DNA of 64,000 bases from Brumimicrobium glaciale (lineage in GTDB: Bacteria; Bacteroidota; Bacteroidia; Flavobacteriales_D; Crocinitomicaceae), in the NCBI RefSeq assembly GCF_004152935.1, contig NZ_SETE01000001.1, forward strand, positions 310,001 through 374,000. The letters run 5' to 3'. Shown here in pieces: positions 46,974-56,600 of this stretch; position 1 is the first letter of the stretch; each line of letters opens with the position of its first letter. A program made the translations under genes and the position numbers. Under the pieces are notes generated by a model. The model was not told where the DNA came from, searched no databases, and worked only from the letters and a program-made list of their open reading frames with translations.

Positions 46974-47591
46974 TCACGATCTAAACCAACGACTCTTATA
47001 AATTGATGTTCTGTAATCGTCTAGAATTTCATCTCCATTTCTCCCACGGAATTTCTTAATCCATTTCCGGTATCCTTGATGCGTTTTTTGTTCGTATTCT
47101 TTGTGGAATATTGGAATGATGGCTAAAAAGTGTACTTCAACCCCATTTATTATTACCGGAGCGAAAAAATCTTCTAATTCAATCGGATCAGCAAGAAGTA
47201 AGTAATCTTGCTTCATTGTTGTAGAAATACTGGTAGAAGGATTTCCATTGGCAACTGTATGACCCGGTCCATACCAAGTTTCCCCTTCAATAACGTTTTT
47301 GGTGAGTTTTTGAATGATTTTTAAAGGCCACATCATGTTTTCATTTTCAACATCATTCAAATCCCAATATCCTGGCAGACAGAAAAATATTTCAGTATGT
47401 TTTCTGTCCTGGTATCTTTCGTTAACAGGCATGTCGTAAGTTGAGAGACCGTTTGTGCAAATTATAGTCAATGGGAATTTCTTCTCCACTTCGATTTTTA
47501 ATAAATCGATATAATCGTCTTCACCAATCGGATAATCACTTACGCGATGCGCTCCAAATCTTTGTTCTAATGCTGATTTTAATTCGCTCAT
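46974..47591 (-). CDS. Suppressor-of-fused (SUFU) domain protein
   Basis: A 205-residue cytoplasmic protein. KIEVEKKFPLTIICTNGLST followed by IFFCLPGYWDLN and GETWYGPGHTVANG fits the bacterial SUFU-like domain, often linked to immunity against polymorphic toxins. Here no toxin gene is next to it; it is flanked by engB and menB. It is thus either a lone immunity protein or a domesticated relative. Family call good, role unknown. Confidence 0.85.
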   Translation of the reverse strand: MSELKSALEQRFGAHRVSDYPIGEDDYIDLLKIEVEKKFPLTIICTNGLSTYDMPVNERYQDRKHTEIFFCLPGYWDLNDVENENMMWPLKIIQKLTKNVIEGETWYGPGHTVANGNPSTSISTTMKQDYLLLADPIELEDFFAPVIINGVEVHFLAIIPIFHKEYEQKTHQGYRKWIKKFRGRNGDEILDDYRTSIYKSRWFRS

Positions 47592-47672
47592 TGTATTGTT
47601 TTAAACAATTCTATTTTCTTAAATTGAAGTTGGAATTGATTTTTACTGATATGCGCAATTGAAATTAATAAG

Positions 47673-48515
47673 CTATGGAATCCATTTTATGTTAGAAAAG
47701 TCTGGCTTACGCTTCTCCAAAAATGCGTTACGTCCTTCTTCTGCTTCATCTGTCATGTAGGCCAAACGCGTTGCTTCTCCAGCAAATACTTGTTGACCAA
47801 CCATTCCATCATCTGTTAAGTTGAAAGCAAATTTCAACATTCTAATTGATGTAGGAGATTTATCCAATATTTCTTGTGCCCATTCAAAAGCTGTATCTTC
47901 TAATTCTGCATGCGGAATTGCTGCATTCACCATTCCCATATCAACCGCATCTTGCGCTGAATAATTACGTCCTAAGAAGAAAATCTCACGGGCTTTTTTC
48001 TGACCCACCATTTTTGCAAGGTAAGCAGAACCGTAACCTCCGTCAAAACTTGTAACGTCGGCATCTGTTTGTTTGAATATCGCATGTTCCTTACTCGCTA
48101 AAGTTAAGTCACAAACAACGTGTAAAGAGTGTCCACCGCCAACTGCCCATCCTGGAACGACAGCAATTACAACTTTTGGCATGAAACGAATCAATCTTTG
48201 AACTTCAAGAATGTTTAAACGGTGCATTCCATCTTCACCTACATAACCTTGTTTTCCTCTTGCTTTTTGATCTCCACCTGAACAGAAAGAATATACGCCG
48301 TCCTTGCTACTTGGACCTTCTGCAGATAATAACACAACACCAATTGAAGGATCTTCTTGTGCATCGTAAAAAGCTTCGTATAATTCCGATGTTGTTTTAG
48401 GTCTAAAAGCGTTCCTAACATCGGGTCTATTGAATGCAATTCTAGCTACACCATTTGACTTTTTATAGGTGATGTCTTCGTATTCTTTTACTGTTTTCCA
48501 ATCTGCAGTTTTCAT
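47673..48515 (-). CDS. menB: 1,4-dihydroxy-2-naphthoyl-CoA synthase
   Basis: A ~280-residue crotonase-fold enzyme of menaquinone synthesis that cyclises o-succinylbenzoyl-CoA. DVRNAFRPKTTSEL, SFCSGGDQKARG and VPGWAVGGGHSLHVVCDLTL are MenB signatures that separate it from fatty-acid hydratases; TSFDGGYGSAYLA holds the active Asp/Tyr region. I set the start at ATG 48515; a TTG two codons earlier is possible. It is not clustered with other men genes here. Confidence 0.95.
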   Translation of the reverse strand: MKTADWKTVKEYEDITYKKSNGVARIAFNRPDVRNAFRPKTTSELYEAFYDAQEDPSIGVVLLSAEGPSSKDGVYSFCSGGDQKARGKQGYVGEDGMHRLNILEVQRLIRFMPKVVIAVVPGWAVGGGHSLHVVCDLTLASKEHAIFKQTDADVTSFDGGYGSAYLAKMVGQKKAREIFFLGRNYSAQDAVDMGMVNAAIPHAELEDTAFEWAQEILDKSPTSIRMLKFAFNLTDDGMVGQQVFAGEATRLAYMTDEAEEGRNAFLEKRKPDFSNIKWIP

Positions 48516-48625
48516 ATTCAAGATTTTGGTGTGAAGATAAGGAAATTAAGAAGAATTATGGGAAGGAATTTGTCAGAATTAGGCGGATTTTTAAGAATCT
48601 GTTAGAAGTGAGATAAGTTATTCAG

Positions 48626-49078
48626 TTAGGCTTTTTTAATCCTCAAATCATATATTATCCTTTTTATTTCTACCAATTCGAAAGCTTTTCCCAATAATGA
48701 AGGATTTAGAATATAATTGTATTCATCCGGAATAATAATTGAAGGGATTTTGATAAGTGGAATGTTAGAATGTAAAAAATCTGTTCCAATTGTTTTTGTA
48801 GAATGAGGCGCTGGAATCTCTTGCCAATCATTAGGTAATTTATTGGATTTGATTTCTTGAATTTGTTCTTCATCAATTTCAAAGGTGCAAACAGAAAGAG
48901 AGTTAGGTATGAAGTCAATATTTATATTTACAGAATATTCCAAAATTGCCAAAGCACGACTTTCGGAGGTGTAAATGCAAGGTGTATTCACATGATTCCA
49001 GCGGCCACCATAAAGTTTAGCTCCAGTTCCAGCTAAATCTTTGGCATATTCGATTTTACCTATTCTGTAGACTTTCAT
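48626..49078 (-). CDS. RES-domain toxin
   Basis: A 150-residue RES-family protein. The domain opens with VYRIGKIEYA and has LYGGRWNHVNTPCIYTSES and ALAILEYSVN, the conserved Arg, Tyr and Glu regions of NAD-degrading RES toxins. It is 78 bases downstream of an Xre/MbcA/ParS-type antitoxin gene, the standard order. It probably depletes NAD+ when unopposed. The frame is intact. Confidence 0.9.
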   Translation of the reverse strand: MKVYRIGKIEYAKDLAGTGAKLYGGRWNHVNTPCIYTSESRALAILEYSVNINIDFIPNSLSVCTFEIDEEQIQEIKSNKLPNDWQEIPAPHSTKTIGTDFLHSNIPLIKIPSIIIPDEYNYILNPSLLGKAFELVEIKRIIYDLRIKKA

Positions 49079-49156
49079 TTTTTTTGAGAAAATTCTATTT
49101 TGTATTTATCTAAAACTCCATCACTTTAATTATTCTTCATCTTCTTGCAAATCCAA

Positions 49157-49630
49157 TTATGAATAAACACCATAAGCAACCCTCCCAATCAAATTGTGAA
49201 TTTCTTCTCTTCCATATTGGTTGGATGTAAAATCAAAAGGAACTTTACCTCCTAAAGCTTGATTTGGAAAAAACATCCATTGATTAAATTTTTCTTTTTC
49301 TTCAAAGACTTCATAACCGAAGGAATATAAATCAGCTAAAGCGAGAATTTTTTCACTGATTGTATCGCTGAATTTTTCACTTCCTTTTTTGTTTATTAAA
49401 GTAGCGCGTGTAACTGATAATGCCAAAGCCAATGCATCGTAATCTAAATTGGCAAGCTTTTTAAAAAGTACTAAGTAGTTTTTAGAAATTCTATTTTCAA
49501 CTATATCCATCTTTTGTATAGATGTTAAGCTGTGAATAGGCATTTGCGCATCGATACCCGTGTAATATTGTGTGGGTGCTTCGCTTACGAAGCTTAGGTT
49601 ATTATCGGTATGTTGGTTTTCTCCTGACAT
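49157..49630 (-). CDS. Xre/MbcA/ParS-type (DUF2384) antitoxin
   Basis: A 157-residue antitoxin. The N-terminal half has a helix-turn-helix-like DYDALALALSVTRATLINKK; the C-terminal part, FGYEVFEEKEKFNQWMFFPN followed by ALGGKVPFDF and NLIGRVAYGVYS, is the DUF2384 toxin-binding domain. It lies before the RES toxin gene and should neutralise it and repress the operon. A promoter and a repeated TATACTTT motif lie just upstream. Confidence 0.9.
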   Translation of the reverse strand: MSGENQHTDNNLSFVSEAPTQYYTGIDAQMPIHSLTSIQKMDIVENRISKNYLVLFKKLANLDYDALALALSVTRATLINKKGSEKFSDTISEKILALADLYSFGYEVFEEKEKFNQWMFFPNQALGGKVPFDFTSNQYGREEIHNLIGRVAYGVYS

Positions 49631-49659
49631 GACAGTATACTTTATTACTTATTGCAATA

Positions 49660-49690
49660 CAAATATATACTTTTTATTTCGGCAAATCAA
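49660..49690 (-). promoter_or_regulatory. Promoter/operator of the RES toxin-antitoxin operon
   Basis: TATATTTG on the minus strand (49667-49660) with TTG 20 bases upstream (49690-49688). On the plus strand TATACTTT occurs at both sides of the -7 element (about 49636 and 49666), a possible antitoxin site. Confidence 0.5.
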
Positions 49691-49810
49691 ATGTTTACTC
49701 TTTTGTTTTTAATATATTACTAGTTATCAATTATCTAATGGTTTTTTTTGAAAGTGAAAAGAAAGGAGGGATTCCTCCACTATCAAAAATCAGAGATATT
49801 TATCGCTGTT

Positions 49811-49908
49811 CGGAATGACAATAACATGGGGTTGTTTTTGGCAAGAAAAGGGGTTGAAGCTTCAACCCCTTTTCTTGCCACCCATCACTCAAAACAACTG
49901 TCATTCCG
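49811..49908. repeat. 98-base nested inverted repeat
   Basis: Three nested stems share one axis: CGGAATGACA with TGTCATTCCG (49811-49820, 49899-49908), GTTGTTTT with AAAACAAC (49831-49838, 49891-49898), and a perfect 21-bp inner stem without loop (49839-49859 with 49860-49880) centred on AAGCTT. It lies in the 452-bp gap 49631-50082, downstream of the TonB receptor gene. No coding sequence is inside. Confidence 0.75.
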
Positions 49909-50082
49909 GATGAGTTGAAACGACTGAGGAAACTCTTTTGAGCTCTACTGTTTATCGAGATTTATTTCCAAAAGAGGGGAGCACTTCATTACCCTTTTAA
50001 TTAGTTCTTTGCTTTTGCCGATTTCAAAGAAAAACAGTAATATAAAGAAGCTGTCTTTTATAAACTCTGTGAAATCCGACCA

Positions 50083-51939
50083 TCACTTCTTCCAAACATA
50101 TCTCACTCCTAAAGTAAACCACCTCGGAGGCATAGGAACCGCTCCAGCCTCAACATATTTAGCATTGAGAATATTACTCACATCAGCATAAACAGAAAAA
50201 TCATTTATATCGTAATTAGCACGAACACTTAACAAATGATAAGGATCGTTTAATTCTCTTTTGATAAATCTGTTGTTAATTTGAATGGAGAAATCTGCGT
50301 AAGCATAATTTAATCCTGCGATCAACTGATTTCTTAATGACTCTAAAATGTATTTTGACTGTATGCTTTCTTCTGAGTTATAACTTGGTTTAAGAAATGT
50401 GTAATTCACTTTATATCCAATCTTATGTTTTTCTTTTATTGCAAATTGCTGTGAAATATTGGCATGAATTCCATGAACTAAATTCTCTCCGATATTTATT
50501 GGTGAATAAGGTAAAGAAGGCATTTCTCGAACCCAGTCAATGTAATTGCTTATTGAACGATAGAAATATCCACCATTTATTTTCAGTGTTCTCTTAGCAT
50601 ATTGAAAATTCGCTTCATAAGCCCAAGCATCTTCTGGTTGAATGTTTGGATTTCCAACATTTCCAGGTAATTGATTAAGGTATAAATCCGTGAAGGAAGG
50701 AATTCTTTGACCAGAACCAACGCTAGCATAAACTTTCCAACTCGGTGAAAAACGATAAGCGAAATCTATTCCTGGATAAACTTGCCAATCATAATCTGTA
50801 TTGTAATTCACATAAGTTCCTGCGGTAAGAATCAATTTTCTCCAGAAGACCTTTCTATATTCTAAAGAAATTCCATGATTATCTCTTTGGTGTTGACCAA
50901 TATTTGAACTGTTGATTTCATCAAATCTTGATTCAAATCCTAAGCCAAAATCACCAATTGTAGTTTTAATACTCGTGTTTATTTCCGCCATTAAAGCGTT
51001 GGAATAATGTTTTGAACGTGCAATATCGATGTCTTTTCCTAAATATCGATAATCATCTTCATTATAACGATTGCTAATTCTAGGAGAAATCGTAAAACGA
51101 CCCAATTGATGAGAAGAGGAAAGACTAACCAATGCCGTCTCTACAATTTCATTAGAATTTATGTCTCCAGGAGCAGCGTAAAAACCATTCGCACCAAAGT
51201 CATTATAGGTATATCCTCCCATCCATTGAAGCGAGTTTTTGGTATTTATTTTATGCTTTCCAGAATAGAATAAACGTGTATTGCTTTGCGCTGTATTGTA
51301 ACGTTGTCCGTTGTATAAATCTTGACTCAATGCGATTAAATGATTCTGTTTTTTTGTGTTAAAATTCCCCGTAAGTTGAATTCCGCCACCACCATATACC
51401 CCATCACCATCGCCAGCTTCCTTTTCTTGAAAAGATGAACCCGCATAAGTATTTACTGCAATGAAAGACTCACCTGAACTTTTGGTGACGATATTTATCG
51501 CTCCAGTTAAAGCATTAATTCCATAAACTCTAGCAGCAGGACCCCTCAAGACTTCAATGCGCTCAATTGCATCTAAAGGAATAGGAATATTCATCATGTT
51601 GTGAGCAGTTTGTGCATCCAATAATTTTACTCCATTAATAAGGACAAGCGTTTGTTCAAATGAACCTCCATCAATACTGATGTCTGCTTGATTTCCAAAA
51701 GGCCCGCGTTGACGAACATCAATTCCGCCAACATAAGCAAGTAATTCATTTACTGTTCTTGCAGGTAGTTTTTTAATGTCTTCAGCCGTTAGAATTTCAA
51801 TATTTCGTGTCGCTTGATTTACTGGAATATCTAAACGATTTCCTTGAATGAGCACTTCTTTAAATACGGTTGTGTCTTCTTGTGAAAATGCACAAGTGGA
51901 TGACAGGGTAAGAATTGTAAAGGCAATAAACTTTTTCAT
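50083..51939 (-). CDS. TonB-dependent outer-membrane receptor
   Basis: A 618-residue receptor of BtuB/siderophore type. After the signal peptide (ending STCAFSQ), a plug domain is visible (FKEVLIQGNRLDIP, ILTAEDIKKLPARTVNELLA, YVGGIDVRQRG, INGVKLLDAQ, AIERIEVLRGPAARVYGINA). The barrel follows and ends in the aromatic RWFTLGVRYVWKK. There is no SusC-type N-terminal extension. It is divergent from a MocR-type regulator, so uptake of a compound sensed by that PLP protein is likely. No cobalamin riboswitch fits in the 100-base gap. Confidence 0.93.
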   Translation of the reverse strand: MKKFIAFTILTLSSTCAFSQEDTTVFKEVLIQGNRLDIPVNQATRNIEILTAEDIKKLPARTVNELLAYVGGIDVRQRGPFGNQADISIDGGSFEQTLVLINGVKLLDAQTAHNMMNIPIPLDAIERIEVLRGPAARVYGINALTGAINIVTKSSGESFIAVNTYAGSSFQEKEAGDGDGVYGGGGIQLTGNFNTKKQNHLIALSQDLYNGQRYNTAQSNTRLFYSGKHKINTKNSLQWMGGYTYNDFGANGFYAAPGDINSNEIVETALVSLSSSHQLGRFTISPRISNRYNEDDYRYLGKDIDIARSKHYSNALMAEINTSIKTTIGDFGLGFESRFDEINSSNIGQHQRDNHGISLEYRKVFWRKLILTAGTYVNYNTDYDWQVYPGIDFAYRFSPSWKVYASVGSGQRIPSFTDLYLNQLPGNVGNPNIQPEDAWAYEANFQYAKRTLKINGGYFYRSISNYIDWVREMPSLPYSPINIGENLVHGIHANISQQFAIKEKHKIGYKVNYTFLKPSYNSEESIQSKYILESLRNQLIAGLNYAYADFSIQINNRFIKRELNDPYHLLSVRANYDINDFSVYADVSNILNAKYVEAGAVPMPPRWFTLGVRYVWKK

Positions 51940-51986
51940 ATTTTAATTTTCTAATCTTATTTTTATCAAATTCGATGCAAAGGTGC

Positions 51987-52041
51987 TACATTTGAGATTC
52001 TATAAATAGTCCAGATTTTAAATATTAAGTAGTCCAGATTT
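51987..52041 (+). promoter_or_regulatory. Promoter and direct-repeat operator of the MocR gene
   Basis: TACATTTG at 51987-51994 is a full -7 element. Downstream, TAGTCCAGATTT occurs twice (52007-52018 and 52030-52041), 23 bases apart; the second copy includes the TTG start codon of the regulator gene. Direct repeats are typical MocR sites. Confidence 0.55.
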
Positions 52042-53521
52042 GATTTCAATAGCTCAATTTATTCGAATAGACAGAAGAAAGTCTGATTCGCTATATCTCC
52101 AAATAGCATATCAATTTATAAATGCTGTTCAGCGAGGTCTTATTCCTGTTGGAGTTAAGTTGCCTGGCACAAGAGTTTGGAGTGAAGAATTAGGAGTGCA
52201 TCGAAAAACAATTGTTGCAGCTTTTGAGGAATTGGAAGCTCAGAATTGGTTAGTGATAAAAGCCAAAGTGGGTGCATTTGTTCAAAATCCAGAGTTAAAA
52301 GCAATAAAAGATGATGATTTAGCTTTGAATCCAATAAAATCAGTAGAAAAAGCAAAGTTTTCATTTAATAAATCATTTATATTGTCTTCACCTTATGAAA
52401 AAGAAAACCATAAATTTATTTGTAATGATGGGCAACCAGATTATCGGATTATAAAAACCCAAGAATTATCTCGATTCTATACTGGAGCTTTAAAACGAAG
52501 AAATATTCAAAGTAATATTGGGAATTATGCCGTTCAAGAAAATGCGTTTTTTATAGAACAGTTGAGCTATTATCTGAATCTAACACGAGGATTTCACATT
52601 TCAAAGGCCCATTTGCTTGTGGCCAAAAGCAGAGAAATGCTCTTTTATACACTTGCGAAAATGTTGTTCAATGAAGGTGACATTGTTCTGGTTGGAGAAT
52701 TAAGTTTTTTCTCGATGAACATGGTTTTTAATCAAGAGAAAGTAAAGGTAAAAACTGTTCCGTTAGATGAAGATGGAATTGATATTTCTTACATCAGAAA
52801 GAAGTATAATAAAGGTGATATTCGATGTGTTTATCTCAATCCACAACAAAGTTATCCAACCACTTCAGTATTATCAAAAGCAAGAAGAAAGGAACTGATC
52901 AACTTGGCTGAAGAATATGATTTTGTGATAATCGAAGACAATGAAGATTTTGAATTTAACTATCAAAAGCAAATTGATTTACCCATGGCGACAAATAATG
53001 CCAATGGTAGAATTATTCATTTAGGATCAATAGGAAAGCACCTTCATCCAACTTTTCAATTGAGTTTTATGATGGCTCCGCCAGATTTTATTGCAGAAGC
53101 GAAAAAACATGTGTCTGTGTTAAATCCCCAAGGAAATTTTGTGTTAGAACAAGCCTTAGGTGAAATGATAATTGAAGGAGATTTGTTTCGCTATCAAAAG
53201 AAAGCTAGCAAGATTTACCGTGAAAGAATGTTGCACTTTGAGGCTTTATTGAAACAGTATTTCGGAGAATCAATCAAGTTTGAACGCCCTGCAAACGGAT
53301 TTGCATTTTGGATAGAATTTCAGGAGCAAATTTCATTGGTAAAACTGGCGCAAGAAATGAAATCTAGAGATACTTTTCTTCCCCGAATTTGTATGTATCA
53401 AAATAAAAATCAAACAGCGCTTCGGTTGGGATTTGCACATTGGGATTTGGTGGAAATGGAGGAGTTTCTGAGGTTGTTTCGAGAGAGTTATGAGAAGGTA
53501 GTTAAAGTATTGAAATATTAG
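52040..53521 (+). CDS. MocR/PdxR-type transcriptional regulator (GntR HTH + aminotransferase domain)
   Basis: A 493-residue regulator. Residues about 15-80 are a GntR winged helix (LYLQIAYQFINAVQRGLIPV, KLPGTRVWSEELGVHRKTIV, AAFEELEAQ). The rest is a fold-type I aminotransferase domain with a probable PLP lysine near residue 333 in LGSIGKHLHPTFQ. The start is TTG; in-frame upstream there is only a stop and no ATG. These proteins sense PLP, amino acids or amines and control transport or vitamin B6 genes. The divergent TonB receptor is the obvious target. Confidence 0.9.
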   Translation: MISIAQFIRIDRRKSDSLYLQIAYQFINAVQRGLIPVGVKLPGTRVWSEELGVHRKTIVAAFEELEAQNWLVIKAKVGAFVQNPELKAIKDDDLALNPIKSVEKAKFSFNKSFILSSPYEKENHKFICNDGQPDYRIIKTQELSRFYTGALKRRNIQSNIGNYAVQENAFFIEQLSYYLNLTRGFHISKAHLLVAKSREMLFYTLAKMLFNEGDIVLVGELSFFSMNMVFNQEKVKVKTVPLDEDGIDISYIRKKYNKGDIRCVYLNPQQSYPTTSVLSKARRKELINLAEEYDFVIIEDNEDFEFNYQKQIDLPMATNNANGRIIHLGSIGKHLHPTFQLSFMMAPPDFIAEAKKHVSVLNPQGNFVLEQALGEMIIEGDLFRYQKKASKIYRERMLHFEALLKQYFGESIKFERPANGFAFWIEFQEQISLVKLAQEMKSRDTFLPRICMYQNKNQTALRLGFAHWDLVEMEEFLRLFRESYEKVVKVLKY

Positions 53522-53551
53522 TATAAAGATCTATCTCATTCAATAATTAAA

Positions 53552-53608
53552 AAATCCGCGACCATCCGCGCTGCTTGCATCCGCGTTATCCGCGTGCCAT
53601 TACAGCGC
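53552..53608. repeat. Dispersed ~58-bp repeat, copy 2 (inverted)
   Basis: Inverse-complement relative of 13064-13121, about 85 percent identical. Its end (GCGCTGTAA on the minus strand) supplies the last two codons and stop of the helicase gene. Confidence 0.7.
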
Positions 53609-56600
53609 AAACTCCACCTTCCATTCTCTACTCACAGCAGTCCGATAAAAATCAACCACCTCATGTCCGCTTTTAAATATCGAAGCAATATCTTTTATAA
53701 GCAACGAATTTTCTTTCCGCTCAATTCCATCCTTAAAACTAGATTCAATTTCAGTATTTTCTTCTTGTTCCAAAAACAACATTAATTTCCTTATACTCTC
53801 CACGCCTTCATTGTTCGAAATAGAAAAATCTGCTGATGTTACACTTCTCACAAAAGTGATTTTAGAAATTGCGCGTGACATTAATACATTCAATCTTCTG
53901 TGACCTTGTTCTTGGTTTAATGGTCCAAATCGCTTGTGAAAATCTCCATTTAAATCTTTAGCATAACCTAAACTAATAAGCAAATGTTCACATTGATCTC
54001 CTTGAACGTTTTCTAAAGATTGAATAAAAATAGAATCTTTATCTTCTAATTGGTCTAAATAATTGGTTGGAATTTTCTCTAAAATTGCTTTTAATTGCGT
54101 TTGACTAAAGGCCACCAATCCAAAATCAAATACTGCATTTTTAATTTTGTTAATAATGATTTTTGAAACGATATCCGCTTCTTTTTCATTGCTGCGTTCA
54201 TCAAAAATCCCATCCGTTGTAATTAACTCAATTGGTTTTTGAGGATTCGGTGTTGGAAAAGTTTTTAATTGATTCTCGTAAAAGTATTGGTTACTAAATG
54301 CAATTAAACTTGGATGAACCGAACGATAATGATGTGTTAATATCACGTTTTCCCAATAAAAACTCGCATGGTGCAAAGCGTCGGCTTGATGAAGCGTTTT
54401 CTTTTGAAAATAAAATTGTGGTGCCATTTGTTGTTGATCTCCCGAAATCACAATGCGTTTGGAGCGTTGCACAGTTCCTACAATATGACTCAACGGAATC
54501 TGACTTGCTTCATCAAAAACGGCTAAATCAAATTGATAATCGATAGGTAAACTTTTCGCCACACTGTATGGACTGCACAAGACAACAGGATGCAAAACTT
54601 GAATCCATAATCTTGCTTCGCTTTCCAACAATTCTCTAACACTTGGGAAAACACGTTTTTTATCAAAAGCCTTGACTAAAATTGATTTTCCTTTTCTTAA
54701 ATCTTTTTTTAATTCCTTTTCTTCTTCATTTAATTTCGAAGCAGGAGTTTGCAATAATGTATGAAATTGCTCAAATTTCCTTTTAATTTCTTGGGTTATT
54801 GATTCACCAAATGATTCCGATTCTTCATTAAAAGATTGAATAATATCCATAATTCTTTGATTCAATTTTTCTCCAGTAATTTCAGCTAAAGTTGGAAATT
54901 GACCTTTGAAATCTTTCCAATGTGAATTGTAAATCGCAGAATTCGCTTCTTTTAAAGATCTCGTTTCTTGCAAAACATTTTTTGTTTCATTTGAAATCTC
55001 CTTCAATCTTGAAGTGTTTTCAATCATCAAAGGAATTTCTTTTTCAATTGATTTTAATTGTGAGAAGATTGGAGCTTCTTTTAACGTGAAATAGTGTCGC
55101 AAAGTATGATGAATTTCTCCTAAAATTTGACTAGAATTTTTTAATTCTAACCGTTCATTTTTAGACATTTCAACGAGCAATTGAATGTCATTTTTATCCG
55201 CTGAATTGATTCTGTTAATTGCGTAATTAATGTGATCTAAAACAGCAATTTCATCTGGCAACTTTAGTTTGCGCAACTTGTCTTTTGTTGTTATTAATTC
55301 ACGTTTTACAGAATTTAATTCAACTAAATTCTCCAAAGCTTTCTTGGTGTCCAACATACTCAAATGCGTAAACTTAGAGAGTTTGTTTCTCGTCATCCAA
55401 GATTTGTAACTGAATTTATTGTTGCTTGAAAGTGCCAGAATATATTCATTGAGTTCTGTCAAGCTAAAACTCTTGTCCCACAAACCTTCTTCGGCTTTTA
55501 AAATAGCTTCTTTTTCGATTAATGTTTTAAATGAATTGTAAAGTTTTAAAAACTGTTTTTGAAGTTTGCTTTCATTCTCAAATACCGAAATTGGCAAAAC
55601 TTGGTCGTCATGATAAAACAAAGAAGCCAATCCACTCAACTTGATTTTGTACTCAATATCAGAAGGTGTGATTTCTCTTTCTTTTAATGATTTAAGATTT
55701 TGAATTGTCTTTTCTGCAGCATGCTGAATATCTGAAATTGCATATTGAGAAATATTGAGTTGCAACCAACTTCCAGAAATCGGGAAGTCATTTTTATTTA
55801 AAGTTTCAAGAACAATTTTCTCTTTTTCCCAAGTTGGAAGAGTTGGTTTTTTGGTCAAATAAACAGTCTCTTCTTGAGAATTGTATTTCGATTTGAATTC
55901 ACTAAATGAAATCCCGCCAATTAAATCCTCTTGGCGTAATCGTGCTAAGGTCAAGTCTAAACTTTGTTCTAATAATTCAGATTGTTCGCCAACCATAATT
56001 TGCTTCACTTGCAAACCTTCAATAAAGTTCCAAGTGCTTTGCAACGAACGAATAAATTGCTTTGCTTTTAATTCATGGTGATAAAAAACACAAAAATGAT
56101 GAAGATTTTTATCTTTCATCTTGTCGTAAATCACTTGTAAAGCGACAGATTTCTCTGCCACCAATAAAGCACTTTTGTTTTCACCCAAGACTTTCCCAAT
56201 TAAATTGGCAATCACTTGAGATTTCCCTGTTCCAGGTGGACCTTGAATGACCGTATGATTGTCGTTTACTTTTTCAATTGCTACTTGCTGACTTACATCC
56301 GAAGGAAATAAATAATGATCCGATAAACTGAATTCTTCAATTTCCCTACTTTCTCCAAACAAACTTTTCAACGATTCACTAAATTGTGGAGCATCTAAAA
56401 TTGCATCAAATTCTTTTTGAAGTACAAAACGATGTGGATGAAAATTAGCCACCCAAATACCATTTTCAATTGTAGTTTTTAACCCTAATTCTTCTAAATG
56501 TTGCGCTGCTTCTTCAATTTCAGAAGAGATTTCATTAAGAGAAAGCGTAATCAACAATAAAGGATTAATATAAAAATCTTCGGTCTGCTTAATTTCAAAC

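Noticed and set aside
51940-52039. Possible cobalamin riboswitch upstream of the BtuB-like receptor
   Set aside because: The gap is only 100 bases, filled by promoter elements and direct repeats, with no B12-box-like sequence seen.
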